Positions 27,056-37,172 of a stretch of DNA of 57,038 bases are shown piece by piece. Under the pieces are notes generated by a model that saw nothing but the letters and a program-made list of their open reading frames with translations, was not told where the DNA came from and searched no databases. The DNA lies in NCBI GenBank assembly GCA_903904755.1, contig CAIVDV010000007.1:1-57038 (forward strand), given 5' to 3'. The stretch's first letter is position 1. Every line of letters begins with the position of its first letter. This DNA is from an uncultured Acidobacteriaceae bacterium (GTDB lineage: Bacteria > Acidobacteriota > Terriglobia > Terriglobales > Acidobacteriaceae). The position numbers were made by a program, and so were the translations under genes.

Positions 27056-28615
27056 TCAACTCCAGTAACTCCGGTCCAGCGTCCGATACTGAATCGCCTC
27101 CGCCAGATGGCTCACCGCCAGCGCCGCCGCGCCCTCCAGATCCGCTATCGTCCGCGCGACCTTCAATATCCGGTCATGAGCTCGCGCCGTCAGCCCCTGT
27201 TGCTGCATAGCCCGCTCCAGCAGCCGCTCTGCATCCTGTCCCAGCTCGCAGTAGCTCCGCACCTGCCGGGTCCCCATCTGCGCGTTGCTGAATATCTTCT
27301 CCCCCCGCTCCAGGAACCGCTTCCGCTGCCGCTCCCTTGCCCGCATCACACGCTCGCGAATCTGCGCCGAGCCCTCCGCCGCCGCCCCGCCCCGCAGTTC
27401 CTTGTACTGCACCGCCGGCACCTCAATATGGATGTCAATCCGGTCCAGCAACGGCCCACTCACCTTCGACACATATCGCTGAATCATCGGCGGCGTGCAG
27501 CTGCATTCTCGGCTCCGGTCGTTGAAGAACCCGCATGGGCACGGATTCATCGCCGCCGCCAGCATGAATCGCGACGGAAACGTCAAGCTCATGCTCGCCC
27601 GCGCAATCGTCACCGTGTGGTCTTCCAGCGGCTGCCGCATCACCTCCAGCACATTCCGCGGAAACTCCGGCAGCTCGTCCAGAAACAGCAGCCCGTTATG
27701 TGCCAGCGACACCTCGCCCGGCCGCGGAATAATTCCCCCACCAATCAACCCGGCGTCTGAAATCGTATGGTGCGGCGCCCGGAACGGCCGCTGCGTCACC
27801 AGCCCCGCCGCTGCATCCAACACCCCCGCCACCGAGTGAATCTTCGTCGTCTCCAGCGCCTCTTCAAAGCTCAGCGGCGCCAGTATCGACGGCAGCCGCT
27901 TGGCCAACATCGTCTTGCCGCTCCCCGGCGGCCCAATCATCAGGATGTTGTGTCCACCCGCCGCAGCCACCTCCAGCGCACGCTTCGCCGTCTGCTGCCC
28001 GCGCACATCGCTGAAGTCCACCCCAAAGTGCTGCAACTCGTCCAGCAACTCCTGCCGCTTGCCCCGGAACGGCTCCCTCTGCACATGCCCCAGCACAGTC
28101 GAGTTCAGCAGCTCAATCACCTCACCCAGCGTGGCCACGGGAAACACATTCACGCCTTCCACCACCGCAGCCTCCGGCGCATTCACCGCCGGCACAATCA
28201 AATTTGCAATCCCCCGCGCCCGCGCCAGCACCGCAATCGACAGCGCCCCCGGCACCGGCCGCAGCGTCCCGTCCAGCCCCAGCTCGCCCACCAGCAGAAA
28301 CCCCGACAGATCCCGCAGATTCAGCGCCCCATACGCACTCAGAATCCCCACCGCTATCGGCAGATCAAACCCCGCGCCCTCCTTCTTCAAATCCGCAGGC
28401 GCCAGGTTGATTGTGATGTGCGTCGGCGGTATCAGATACCCGGAGTTCTTCATCGCCGCCTTTACGCGGTCGCGGCTCTCCCGCACCGCCGCATCCGGCA
28501 GCCCCACCGTATGAAACTTCTCTTCCTCGGTGATGTTTCCAGACAGGTCAACTTCCACATCGATCAAGTTGGCATCGATGCCATACACAGCAGCGGAAAG
28601 AACTTTGGCTAACAT
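27056..28615 (-). CDS. comM: ComM/YifB-type Mg-chelatase-like AAA+ ATPase
   Basis: 519-residue cytoplasmic AAA+ protein; ComM is a helicase promoting branch migration during natural transformation. Layout: N-terminal ChlI-type domain ([51 protein letters not shown]), central AAA+ with Walker [16 protein letters not shown] and Walker [14 protein letters not shown], and C-terminal Mg-chelatase domain ([39 protein letters not shown]). The ATG at 28615 gives the family N-terminus. It is monocistronic here. Confidence 0.95.
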   Translation of the reverse strand: MLAKVLSAAVYGIDANLIDVEVDLSGNITEEEKFHTVGLPDAAVRESRDRVKAAMKNSGYLIPPTHITINLAPADLKKEGAGFDLPIAVGILSAYGALNLRDLSGFLLVGELGLDGTLRPVPGALSIAVLARARGIANLIVPAVNAPEAAVVEGVNVFPVATLGEVIELLNSTVLGHVQREPFRGKRQELLDELQHFGVDFSDVRGQQTAKRALEVAAAGGHNILMIGPPGSGKTMLAKRLPSILAPLSFEEALETTKIHSVAGVLDAAAGLVTQRPFRAPHHTISDAGLIGGGIIPRPGEVSLAHNGLLFLDELPEFPRNVLEVMRQPLEDHTVTIARASMSLTFPSRFMLAAAMNPCPCGFFNDRSRECSCTPPMIQRYVSKVSGPLLDRIDIHIEVPAVQYKELRGGAAAEGSAQIRERVMRARERQRKRFLERGEKIFSNAQMGTRQVRSYCELGQDAERLLERAMQQQGLTARAHDRILKVARTIADLEGAAALAVSHLAEAIQYRTLDRSYWS

Positions 28616-28707
28616 GAGAGTTGCCAGCGAGTGTAACACCGTTGACGGCTCCCAATCTTGCCCCAGTCACCACACCCGCGTTACTGGCCGCGATTACTTT
28701 AATCCTC

Positions 28708-28738
28708 TTGCTTTCCCAACATTCGCCAGTGCTACAAT
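28708..28738 (+). promoter_or_regulatory. Possible promoter of the S53 peptidase gene
   Basis: TTGCTT (28708-28713) and TACAAT (28733-28738), spacer 19 bp, 68 bp before the TTG start. The -10 is good; the spacer is long. Confidence 0.35.
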
Positions 28739-28805
28739 CCAGCCGTAACTCTCAGCCCAAAATTCGTAACACCCCGCACCACCCGACTTCCCCCGGAGGG
28801 ATGCC

Positions 28806-31800
28806 TTGCTCGACGCCTCTTCTCACTCTCTGCGCCTCGCTGCGCTCGCTCTCACCATTGCCTCGCTCGCATTCCTTCCCTCCATCCCCGCCCAACCCGC
28901 TCCCCCTCAGCCGGAACTCGCCCGCATGGTCGCCCACACCCCGCCCGAGGTTCTCGACGGCCGCGCAACCTTCGTCGCTGCCTATCCCAAAACCAACATG
29001 CTTCGCCTCGCCATCGCCCTCACCCCGCGCGACCTCGGCGGCGCACGCGCCTTCAACGAGCGCATCCATGATCCCCACTCCCCGGAGTTCCATCACTTCC
29101 TCACCATCCCCGAGTACCGCGCCCGTTTCGGCCCCACCCCGGAAGCTGAACAGGCCATCGTCGACTGGGCCCGCTCCCAGGGACTCACCATCACCGCCCA
29201 GTTCCCCAACGGCGGCGTCATCGACCTGGAAGCCCCCGTCGCCACCATCGAAAAGGCCTTCCAGGTCTCCATCAACCGCTATCAGGTCTCTGAGCCGGAC
29301 GGCTCCACACGACTCGCCTTTGCCAACGACCGCGACCCCTCCGTCCCCGCCTCTCTCCACGGCAAAATCACCTTCATCGCCGGCCTCGAGTCCATCCTCC
29401 TCTCCCGCCCGGCCATCGGTGGCAAACTCCCCGTCAACCCCGACTACACCCCCGGCCCCACGCTGAAAATGCTCGACCACATCCAGGCCGATGCTGATCC
29501 CACCGCCGTTGCTGCCGCCAGCAAAAACCCCGCCTACACCCGCACTCAACCCGCCTCCAGCCAGGCCATTCACCCGGCCGCAGCCAATCCCAACCCCGGC
29601 TATTACTCCCCGGCCCAGGTCCTCGCCCCCAGTGCATACAACTACCAGGGCCTCACCAACATCGGACGCTGCTGCAACCTGGCCAACAACCCCGGCGGCT
29701 CCCCTCCCGCAAGCTCCATCGCCGTCGCCATCCCCGGCGATGTCCAGTTCGCTGATATCAACGCGTTTCAGGCCGCTTATCCCTACCTTGCTTTCAACGT
29801 CAGCAAATTCGCCGTAGACGGTACCTATGGCTGCAGCTATCCCGACGCAAACTGCACCGAGGCTTCGATCGACACCGAATGGACCATCGCCACCGGCAAC
29901 AGCCTGCACAACTCCACCGACACCGCACAGGTCCTCGTCTACGAAGGCGCCGACACCAAAACATCTACAGACGTCGACTTGATTGTGAGCGTCCTTAACT
30001 ACGCCCCCGCGAAGGTCCTCAGCATCTCCTGGGGATGGCCCGAGACCACAGGAATCCGATACTCCGGAGCAGAAAACTCCCTCGATAACGCGTTCACCGA
30101 AATGGTCTCAGAAGGCTGGTCAATCGCCGCCGCCACCGGTGACCAGGGCGCCGTCGCCGGTTGCGGCAACGGCCTCGACGACGGCTTCCCCTCCGTCGAC
30201 CCCAACGTCACCGCCGTCGGTGGCACCCTGCTCTCTGAAAACTCCACCAATGGCTATGAAACCGGCTGGCAGGGCAGCAACACCCCAGGGGCCTGCGCCT
30301 CGAACGGCGGCGGAAGCACCGGCGGTTACAGCACCCTCTACGGAACCCCCAGCTATCAGACCCCCATGGGCCTGCCCTATCGCGCCACTCCTGACATCTC
30401 CCTCGACGCCGCAGCAGGTGAAAACATCATCGTCAATGGATCCTGGGTATTCGGCGGCGGCACATCCATCGCTGCCCCCAAGGTTGCCGGCTTCTTCGCC
30501 CAGGCAAACGCCTTCCTTGGTGCGTTCGGCTTCACCTGCGGATTCACCGGCAACGGCCCCTGCTCGCCCATGGGCAACGCCAACTTCGCCATCTACGACG
30601 CCGCACTCAGCAGCGGCAACCCAGCGCTCAATCTCCCCGAGCACAACCCCTTCTACGACATCACCGCAGGCTGCTCGTCCAACGACATCACTGTCCAGTA
30701 CGGCCTCACCGCCTATTGCGCCGGCACCGGCTACGATCTCGTCACCGGCTGGGGCTCCTTCAACGCCCTCCAGATGGCCTACGCAATTGCCACCGAATAC
30801 GCTCCATACGACGGCAGCGTCACCGCAACGCTCTCCGGACCAGACATCACCAACTGGACGAATACCGATCCCGTCGTAAACTGGTCCGTCCAGGAGACTC
30901 CCAACCCTGCCGAATCCGACGCCGTCGGCATTGTCGGCTCCACCGTAGTCTGGGACTCCAGCCCAACCGACACCCCCTTCGTACCCCGTACGGGCAACCT
31001 CGCCGACTCCTACTTCACCGGCCCCGCCATGCCCGGCGTTTCGTCCGGCTGTGCCGACCTGACCGGCGCGTCCTGCTCCCTCCCCCTGCCCTCTGACCCA
31101 CAGGGCTGCCACATCCTCTACGTCGATGGCTGGTCCAATCAGGGCACCAGCTCCGGCATCCAGACCTACGGCCCCATCTGCTACGACACCATCGCGCCCA
31201 CCGTCTCCAACTCGCTTAACCCCGTCCTCCCCACCAGCCGCTGGTACAACCAGGCCGTCACCCTCACCGCCAATGCAAGAGATCTGGGAAACAAAGCATC
31301 GGGTCTTGCAAACATCTACTACTCCATCAACAACGCCTCCTGCTCCACCACCAACACCTCCGCCTGCCGCATCTATCGCAGCCCCCAGGTCTTCGCCGCC
31401 GAAGGCCTTTCCGTAGTCCAAACCTTCGCCCAGGACAACGCCGGTAACTTCTCCGCCCCGGCATACTCCGACATCCAAATCGACCTCACTCCGCCCACCA
31501 CCACCGCCGTTCTCTCCGGCTCAAACTTCGGCGACTACTACCAAAGCCCCGTCAACGTCTCCCTCAACGCCTACGATGCACTCTCCGGTGTCAACACCAC
31601 CTCGATCAGCATCGACTCCTCCCCAGTTGTGCCCTACAGCGGTGCCTTCACCGTTCCCGGTGCCGGTGTGCACAAACTCACCTACTCCAGCACAGACGTC
31701 GCAGGCAATGTCGAAGGACAATCCACCACCGCCTTCACCATCCAGGCTCCCGTAAACCTGCAAATCACCGTCAAAAATCCCAACTCGGTGCCCGGCACGC

Positions 31801-32915
31801 TCGTCGCCGGCCAGGCAGCAAAAATCACCGCTACCCTCACCCTCACCAACCCCGCCATCACCACCCCTTCCCTCGATGGCTACGTCACCTACTACGACAA
31901 CGAGGTCTTTATCGGCACCTCTCAAGTCCATGGCGGTGTCACTTCCTTCCAAATTGCCTCCATCAAGGCCGGTAGCCACCTCTTCTTCGCTGTCTACCAC
32001 CCCACCGGCCCCTTCACCCCCTCCAATTCCAACTCAGTCTTCACCTCTATCCTCACTCCCACCCACACCCTCTTCACCATCAGCCCCACCGTCATCAATT
32101 ACGGCGACACCACCCGCTTCACCGCCCAGGTCACCGGCTCCGCCCTCTTCCCGCCAACCGGCACCATCAGCTTCAATCAAACCCTCACCAACTTACCCAT
32201 CGCCTCGGTCGGCATCGTTCCGGGCACGCCCAGTCAGGTCCAGGTCTCCAACCTCACCGCAGGCAGATGGGTTGTCCAGGCCCGCTACATCGGCGACCGC
32301 TTCGACACGGCCAGCTACTCTGCCGTACAAACCGTCACAGTCAGGAAGATCTCCCCCACCGTCGAGCTCTCCGGGCCGGCCTCACCTATCAACGAAGGCG
32401 ACCTCGCTACCTTCACCGCCACAGTCTCTTCTCCGGTCAGTACCCCAACAGGCTCGGTCAACTTCGTCGGATACGGCAAATCGCTCGGTATCGTGCCACT
32501 TGTCAACGGCGTAGCCACCCTCCAAACCACCATTCCCGTGGGCAATCACAGTGTCGTCGCCAACTACACCGGCGACCACAACTTCGTCGCCACATCCTCC
32601 ACCACAGTCAGCATCATCACCAACGAACCCACCACCACGACCCTCACCACCTCACCCAACCCCTCCGTGCCCGGACAAATCGTCTTCCTCCGCGCCAGCG
32701 TCACAGGTACGCCGCGGGCAGTCAACAGCGGCACCGTCAGCTTCTACTCCGGCGCCACCCTAATCGGCACCTCCAACGTCGTCAACGGTCAGGCAAGCCT
32801 CACGGACTCAGTCCTTCCCAACGGCCCCTCCCTGCTCACTGCCGTCTACAACGGTGCGCCCTACCTGCTCACCTCCACCTCCACCCCAATCACCCAAAAC
32901 GTCTACCCGCGCTAA
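28806..32915 (+). CDS. Secreted S53 (sedolisin) peptidase with prodomain and Ig-like repeats
   Basis: 1369-residue pro-kumamolisin-type acid peptidase. Signal peptide (LRLAALALTIASLAFLPSIPAQ), activation prodomain (about 40-215, HDPHSPEFHHFLTIPEYRARFGPT), then the S53 domain with E352 and D356 (EASID), Ser554 in GGGTSIAAPK, and the calcium-site stretch GYDLVTGWGSFN. About 680 C-terminal residues form a series of Ig-like/BIG repeats (for example GSVNFVGYGKSLGIVPLVNGVATLQTTIPVGNHSV split over strands), probably adhesive or stalk modules. Start: TTG at 28806 with GGAGGG 5 nt upstream; the nearby ATG at 28801 is in a different frame. Confidence 0.92.
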   Translation: MLDASSHSLRLAALALTIASLAFLPSIPAQPAPPQPELARMVAHTPPEVLDGRATFVAAYPKTNMLRLAIALTPRDLGGARAFNERIHDPHSPEFHHFLTIPEYRARFGPTPEAEQAIVDWARSQGLTITAQFPNGGVIDLEAPVATIEKAFQVSINRYQVSEPDGSTRLAFANDRDPSVPASLHGKITFIAGLESILLSRPAIGGKLPVNPDYTPGPTLKMLDHIQADADPTAVAAASKNPAYTRTQPASSQAIHPAAANPNPGYYSPAQVLAPSAYNYQGLTNIGRCCNLANNPGGSPPASSIAVAIPGDVQFADINAFQAAYPYLAFNVSKFAVDGTYGCSYPDANCTEASIDTEWTIATGNSLHNSTDTAQVLVYEGADTKTSTDVDLIVSVLNYAPAKVLSISWGWPETTGIRYSGAENSLDNAFTEMVSEGWSIAAATGDQGAVAGCGNGLDDGFPSVDPNVTAVGGTLLSENSTNGYETGWQGSNTPGACASNGGGSTGGYSTLYGTPSYQTPMGLPYRATPDISLDAAAGENIIVNGSWVFGGGTSIAAPKVAGFFAQANAFLGAFGFTCGFTGNGPCSPMGNANFAIYDAALSSGNPALNLPEHNPFYDITAGCSSNDITVQYGLTAYCAGTGYDLVTGWGSFNALQMAYAIATEYAPYDGSVTATLSGPDITNWTNTDPVVNWSVQETPNPAESDAVGIVGSTVVWDSSPTDTPFVPRTGNLADSYFTGPAMPGVSSGCADLTGASCSLPLPSDPQGCHILYVDGWSNQGTSSGIQTYGPICYDTIAPTVSNSLNPVLPTSRWYNQAVTLTANARDLGNKASGLANIYYSINNASCSTTNTSACRIYRSPQVFAAEGLSVVQTFAQDNAGNFSAPAYSDIQIDLTPPTTTAVLSGSNFGDYYQSPVNVSLNAYDALSGVNTTSISIDSSPVVPYSGAFTVPGAGVHKLTYSSTDVAGNVEGQSTTAFTIQAPVNLQITVKNPNSVPGTLVAGQAAKITATLTLTNPAITTPSLDGYVTYYDNEVFIGTSQVHGGVTSFQIASIKAGSHLFFAVYHPTGPFTPSNSNSVFTSILTPTHTLFTISPTVINYGDTTRFTAQVTGSALFPPTGTISFNQTLTNLPIASVGIVPGTPSQVQVSNLTAGRWVVQARYIGDRFDTASYSAVQTVTVRKISPTVELSGPASPINEGDLATFTATVSSPVSTPTGSVNFVGYGKSLGIVPLVNGVATLQTTIPVGNHSVVANYTGDHNFVATSSTTVSIITNEPTTTTLTTSPNPSVPGQIVFLRASVTGTPRAVNSGTVSFYSGATLIGTSNVVNGQASLTDSVLPNGPSLLTAVYNGAPYLLTSTSTPITQNVYPR

Positions 32916-32943
32916 CTCCCTCTCTGCTCTCCCACCCATCTCC

Positions 32944-32969
32944 CCGGCCTGTGCTTCCCCACAGGCCGG
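32944..32969 (+). terminator. Hairpin after S53 peptidase gene
   Basis: CCGGCCTGTG (32944-32953) pairs perfectly with CACAGGCCGG (32960-32969) around a 6-nt loop, followed by CCCTTTC. Confidence 0.7.
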
Positions 32970-33011
32970 CCCTTTCATCCAGCTACCCCCAATTCGCGCT
33001 ACAATCTCCCC

Positions 33012-34451
33012 GTGACCGCAGCCCCCAAATCCGGCTTCCCCACCTCCCTTTTCGACCTCTACAAACTCGGCGTCGGCCCCTCCAGCTCCCACACCATGGG
33101 CCCAATGCTGGCCGCCTTCACCTTCACCCAATCCCTCGGGCCCCTGCTCGCCTCCATCGCCCGCCTCCAGTGCGACCTCTATGGCTCCCTCGCCCTCACC
33201 GGCATCGGCCACGCAACCGATCGCGCGATCCTCCTCGGTCTTTCCGGCCACCACCCCGCCACCATCGACCCGGATTCCATCGACTCCACCATCGCCCTCA
33301 TCCGCTCCACCGGCCAGCTTCCCCTCGCCGGCTCCCGCTCCATCCCCTTCACCGAATCCACCAACCTCCTCTTCCACCGCGACCAGCTCTACCCGCCCGG
33401 CGCCCAAACCCAACACCCCAACGGAGTCCGCCTCCTTGCCTTTGACGCCTCCGGCTCCCCCCTCGCCCAGCGCACCTGGTTCTCCATCGGCGGCGGATTC
33501 ATCACGGAAGACGGCGCAGCGCCCCCCGCCACCGCTGTCACAGTTGTCGATCTCCCCTACCCCTTCCACAGCGCTGCCGAACTCCTCGCCCACGCCCATG
33601 CGGCCAACCTTCGCATCGACCAGCTCATGCTCGCCAACGAATGCGCCATCGCCTGTGCCCGCGGCATCAGCCCCGATCAGGCCCAAACCTGGGTCCACGA
33701 CCACATCCTCAACCTCTGGCGCGTCATGCTCGCCTGTGTTGAGCGCGGCATCGCGGCCGAAGGCATCCTCCCCGGCGGCCTCAACGTCCGCCGTCGCGCC
33801 CACCGCCTTGCCACCCGCCTGCGCGAGCGGCAGGCCGAGCAGCGTCTCGGCGACCCCCTCGCCCCACTCGACTGGGTCACCGTCTACGCCATGGCCGTCA
33901 ATGAAGAGAACGCCGCCGGTGGCCGCGTCGTCACCGCTCCCACCAATGGCGCAGCCGGCGTCATACCCGCCGTCGCCCACTACTTCACCAACTTCACCTC
34001 CAACCCCTCCGACGAGGGCATCCTCCGCTTCTTCCTCACCTCCGCTGCCATCGGCATCCTCTACAAGGAGAATGCCTCCATCTCTGGCGCGGAAGTCGGC
34101 TGCCAGGGAGAAGTCGGCGTTGCCTGCTCCATGGCCGCCGGTGGCCTAGCCTCAGCCCTTGGCGGTACCAATGGACAAATCGAGCACGCTGCGGAAATCG
34201 CCATGGAGCACAACCTCGGCATGACCTGCGACCCCATCGGCGGCCTCGTCCAGATCCCCTGCATCGAGCGCAACGCCATGGGCGCCGTCAAAGCCGTCCA
34301 CGCTACCCGCATCGCCATGCAGGAGCCGGAAGAGCACAAAGTCTCCCTCGACCAGGTCATCCGCACCATGTACCTCACCGGCCTCGACATGCAGTCCCGC
34401 TACAAGGAAACCTCCCTTGCCGGCCTCGCACTCAACGTCATCGAGTGCTAG
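33012..34451 (+). CDS. sdaA: L-serine ammonia-lyase, fused iron-sulfur type
   Basis: 479-residue enzyme that deaminates L-serine to pyruvate and ammonia with a [4Fe-4S] cluster. The beta part is N-terminal ([21 protein letters not shown]) and the alpha part C-terminal. Cluster-candidate cysteines lie in [16 protein letters not shown] (about residues 364-372) and [14 protein letters not shown] (about 405-416). The GTG start at 33012 gives the family N-terminus. It is a stand-alone gene 96 bp after the S53 gene, with a terminator between. Confidence 0.96.
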   Translation: MTAAPKSGFPTSLFDLYKLGVGPSSSHTMGPMLAAFTFTQSLGPLLASIARLQCDLYGSLALTGIGHATDRAILLGLSGHHPATIDPDSIDSTIALIRSTGQLPLAGSRSIPFTESTNLLFHRDQLYPPGAQTQHPNGVRLLAFDASGSPLAQRTWFSIGGGFITEDGAAPPATAVTVVDLPYPFHSAAELLAHAHAANLRIDQLMLANECAIACARGISPDQAQTWVHDHILNLWRVMLACVERGIAAEGILPGGLNVRRRAHRLATRLRERQAEQRLGDPLAPLDWVTVYAMAVNEENAAGGRVVTAPTNGAAGVIPAVAHYFTNFTSNPSDEGILRFFLTSAAIGILYKENASISGAEVGCQGEVGVACSMAAGGLASALGGTNGQIEHAAEIAMEHNLGMTCDPIGGLVQIPCIERNAMGAVKAVHATRIAMQEPEEHKVSLDQVIRTMYLTGLDMQSRYKETSLAGLALNVIEC

Positions 34452-35005
34452 TGCTGCTGCTCACAGATTGCTTCGATTCTGATTGCGCTGCGGACAAGGA
34501 TGCGTGAAGGAAAGCATTCCGTTGTGAAGCCAGCTTCCAGCGTGATTTTTGCGAAGGTAACCTGTGAAAAGGGGGGGGTGGGGTGTTTTTTCGCGGTAAA
34601 TCCGCCTTATGTATTTGATTTAATTTATGTTACGGGTTGGTTACCTGGTCTATTTCATAGCGTTTTTGTGCCCTTTTTGCGCGTTTTGGGGGAAGTTGGT
34701 TTGGTGCGGTGATTCGGGGCCGGGATTTCGGGTGTCTGTCGGCATGGAATTCTCCGCTCTGAGGGACCGCTTCCATTGTGAGCTTTTCGGGCGCAATTCC
34801 CTGCAGCATCGGACCGATTTTTCTGTGGTCGTAAGGGTTTGATTTGTTGAGCTTTGCGATGCCATGGAAGATTCAAGGGCTTGACAAAAAATGAGGTGCG
34901 CCGAAGCTGTGCCGCTTCCAACACAAAGAAACGACAAACTGCGGGAGAGGCTGCACGAGCTCCCACACGGACATCCGCTATCATTCACCAAGAGGGAGGG
35001 CTGGC
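34452..35005. other. Gene-free block with inverted base skew
   Basis: 554 bp without a supported gene. From about 34500 to 34870 the + strand is rich in G and T, the reverse of the C-rich strand on both sides, with runs such as an eight-G run followed by TGGGG near 34571-34583 and several TTTTT/TTTTG tracts. TTGACA at 34881-34886 has no good -10 partner. No inverted repeats marking an insertion were found by eye. Confidence 0.5.
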
Positions 35006-35923
35006 TTGCCCGACACCACGGAACCGCAACAGTTCATTGACGGCACAGCCTCCACGAGCGACCCCGTGTTGCTCCCCACTGAAGCTGAGCTGCCCCCGCC
35101 CTTCCGCTCCATTGCCCCCATCTGGCACTCCGCCATCCTTATCGCCATCATCCTCGGCTACTCCTTCCTCGGCGCGCGCTCCGGCCCCATCTCCAACCGC
35201 GTCCCCCTGCTGGCCCACTACGGCGCATCTGCCCTGCTTGAAATCGCCCTCGTCCTCTGGGCACTCTGGGGCCTACGCCTCCACAAAAAGCCCCTCCGCA
35301 CCATCCTGGGAGCAGTTCCCCGCACTCCCCGCGCCATCGCCATCGACCTGGGCACCGCCGCCATCTTCTGGCTCGTCTCCATGTGCGTCCTGGCCACCGT
35401 CGGCATCACCTGGGTCGCCGTGGAAAACCGCATCTACCAGGTCGAGCTCCGCCACCAGCAGCAGCAACCCCACCCACCTGGCCAGCCTGCACCCGCCCCC
35501 ACCCCCAATCCCCAGGACAAGCAGATCGAAAACGCCCGCAACCTCATGCGTCTCGCCCCCACCACCTTCACGGAAGGCTTCGCCTGGGGACTCCTCTGCC
35601 TCCTCGTCGGCTTCTCTGAGGAACTCGTCTTCCGCGGCTACCTCATGGCCCAGGGAATCGCCTGGCTCCGCACCCTCCCCTTCGGCATCCTTTTTTCGGC
35701 CCTCATCTTCGGCTCCGCCCACGGCTACGAGGGTGCCCGCGGCATGGTCACCATCGGCGTCTACGGAGCCCTCTTCAGCATCCTCGCCCTATACCGTCGC
35801 TCCCTTGTCCCCGGCATGATCGCCCACGCCTGGCACGACTTTGCCACCGGCATGCTCCTCGTCCTCGTCCGCAACTACCACCTCCTCGACAAAATCAACA
35901 ACCTCCCCAAACACCCCTCCTGA
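35006..35923 (+). CDS. CPBP-family intramembrane metalloprotease
   Basis: 305-residue polytopic membrane protein of the CPBP/Abi family (Rce1-like). Conserved motifs: E205-E206-x3-R210 in SEELVFRGYL, FGSAHGYEG, and IAHAWHDFATG. A Gln/Pro-rich hydrophilic insert lies at about residues 150-175 between membrane segments. The start is TTG at 35006 with GAGGGAGGG upstream. Function in this organism unknown; family members process prenylated or bacteriocin-related proteins. Confidence 0.88.
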   Translation: MPDTTEPQQFIDGTASTSDPVLLPTEAELPPPFRSIAPIWHSAILIAIILGYSFLGARSGPISNRVPLLAHYGASALLEIALVLWALWGLRLHKKPLRTILGAVPRTPRAIAIDLGTAAIFWLVSMCVLATVGITWVAVENRIYQVELRHQQQQPHPPGQPAPAPTPNPQDKQIENARNLMRLAPTTFTEGFAWGLLCLLVGFSEELVFRGYLMAQGIAWLRTLPFGILFSALIFGSAHGYEGARGMVTIGVYGALFSILALYRRSLVPGMIAHAWHDFATGMLLVLVRNYHLLDKINNLPKHPS

Positions 35924-35981
35924 CATCTCCCTAGCTCAGCTTCGCGTCTAAGCCTGACCCCTGACCCCTTAAAATCTCTCC

Positions 35982-36707
35982 ATGACCCGCCGCCGCTGGA
36001 TTGCCGACACCTACACCGACACCTCCGCCGCCCTCACCGGGCCCCAGGCCGAGCACCTCACCCGTGTCCTCCGCGCCACCGCTGGCACCAAGGCGGACAT
36101 CGTCGCCGGCTCCCGCGTCTTCCTCGCCGCTATCGCCGCCGTCTCGCCCGCTGAGGTCCGCTTCGACCTCCTCCAGGAAATCCCAGCCGAGCGCGCCCTG
36201 CCCCTCACCCTGCTCCTCGCCGTCTTCAAATTCGACCGCCTCGAATGGGCCATCGAAAAAGCTACAGAACTCGGCGTCGCGACCATCGTCCCCGTTCTCG
36301 CTCGCCGTACCGAAAAGCACCTCGCCCAATCCGCCGACAAGCGGGTCGAGCGCTGGCGTCGCATCGCCCTGGAGTCTGCCAAGCAATCCCGCCGCGCCGA
36401 CATCCCCGTCATCGAAGACCCCATCCCCCTCGCCACGCGCCTTCGCCAACCATCCTCAGCCACACGCATCCTCCTCGCCGAAGACGAGCGCGCCACCACC
36501 CTCTCCCAGCGCCTCCATGCGGCACTCACCTCTTCAGCCGACCTCCCAGCCATTCACCTCGCCGTCGGCCCTGAAGGCGGCTGGGCACCTGACGAACTCG
36601 CCCTCTTCGCCCAATCCGGCTGGCTCCCTGCCTCCCTCGGCCCGCGCATCCTGCGTGCTGAGACGGCCGCACTTGCCGCACTTGCTGTAACAGCCTCCCT
36701 CCTTTAG
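35982..36707 (+). CDS. rsmE: RsmE, 16S rRNA m3U1498 methyltransferase
   Basis: 241-residue SPOUT methyltransferase that modifies U1498 of 16S rRNA. N-terminal PUA-like part (HLTRVLRATAGTKADIV), then the knot region with KFDRLEWAIEKATELGVATIVP, AVGPEGGWAPDEL and LGPRILRAETAALAAL, all family signatures. It is 58 bp after the CPBP gene and 55 bp before the pterin dehydratase gene on the same strand, so the three may be one unit. Confidence 0.95.
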   Translation: MTRRRWIADTYTDTSAALTGPQAEHLTRVLRATAGTKADIVAGSRVFLAAIAAVSPAEVRFDLLQEIPAERALPLTLLLAVFKFDRLEWAIEKATELGVATIVPVLARRTEKHLAQSADKRVERWRRIALESAKQSRRADIPVIEDPIPLATRLRQPSSATRILLAEDERATTLSQRLHAALTSSADLPAIHLAVGPEGGWAPDELALFAQSGWLPASLGPRILRAETAALAALAVTASLL

Positions 36708-36762
36708 CTCCTGTTACCCTGTTGAGTGGGCATCCCAATCCGCCCAATCCAGGAGCCGCACC

Positions 36763-37041
36763 ATGACCGCACTCACCGCCGCCCAAATCACAGCCGAACT
36801 CGCCGCTCTCCCCGAATGGCGTCTGGAAGACGGTCAGCTCATCCGCAACTTCGAATTCACTGACTTCCGCGAATCCATGAGTTTCGTCCAGCTGATTGGA
36901 GCCCTCGCCGAGCGCGAGCAGCACCACCCCGACATTGACATCCGCTACAACCGCGTTCGCCTCGCCCTCTCCACCCACGACGCCCACGGCATCACCGCAG
37001 CCGACATCAACCTCGCCCGCGCCATCGCCACCGTCCTCTAA
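36763..37041 (+). CDS. phhB: Pterin-4a-carbinolamine dehydratase
   Basis: 92-residue enzyme that dehydrates 4a-hydroxytetrahydrobiopterin during pterin recycling. Family pattern: [19 protein letters not shown], then [33 protein letters not shown], with the paired histidines of the active site (HHP). No aromatic amino-acid hydroxylase is nearby, so it may serve another pterin-dependent process. ATG at 36763 after CAGGAG. Confidence 0.92.
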   Translation: MTALTAAQITAELAALPEWRLEDGQLIRNFEFTDFRESMSFVQLIGALAEREQHHPDIDIRYNRVRLALSTHDAHGITAADINLARAIATVL

Positions 37042-37172
37042 CCCCACCCTCCCCAGTACCTTTCCCCGCAAGCCAATTCGGGAATCCCCCCTCCCGCCTT
37101 CCCCAAAAGTGCCATACAGCACCACTCCCCCACGCCGATACCTCTCTCAGTTGCATTCTCTGGGAGAACCCC

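Noticed and set aside
30120-31478. 450-codon minus-strand frame inside the S53 gene
   Set aside because: Antisense shadow of a well-supported gene; low-complexity Gly/Ala/Val product.
34571-34583. G-run as a G-quadruplex element
   Set aside because: Only one eight-G and one four-G run are adjacent; four spaced G-tracts are not present.
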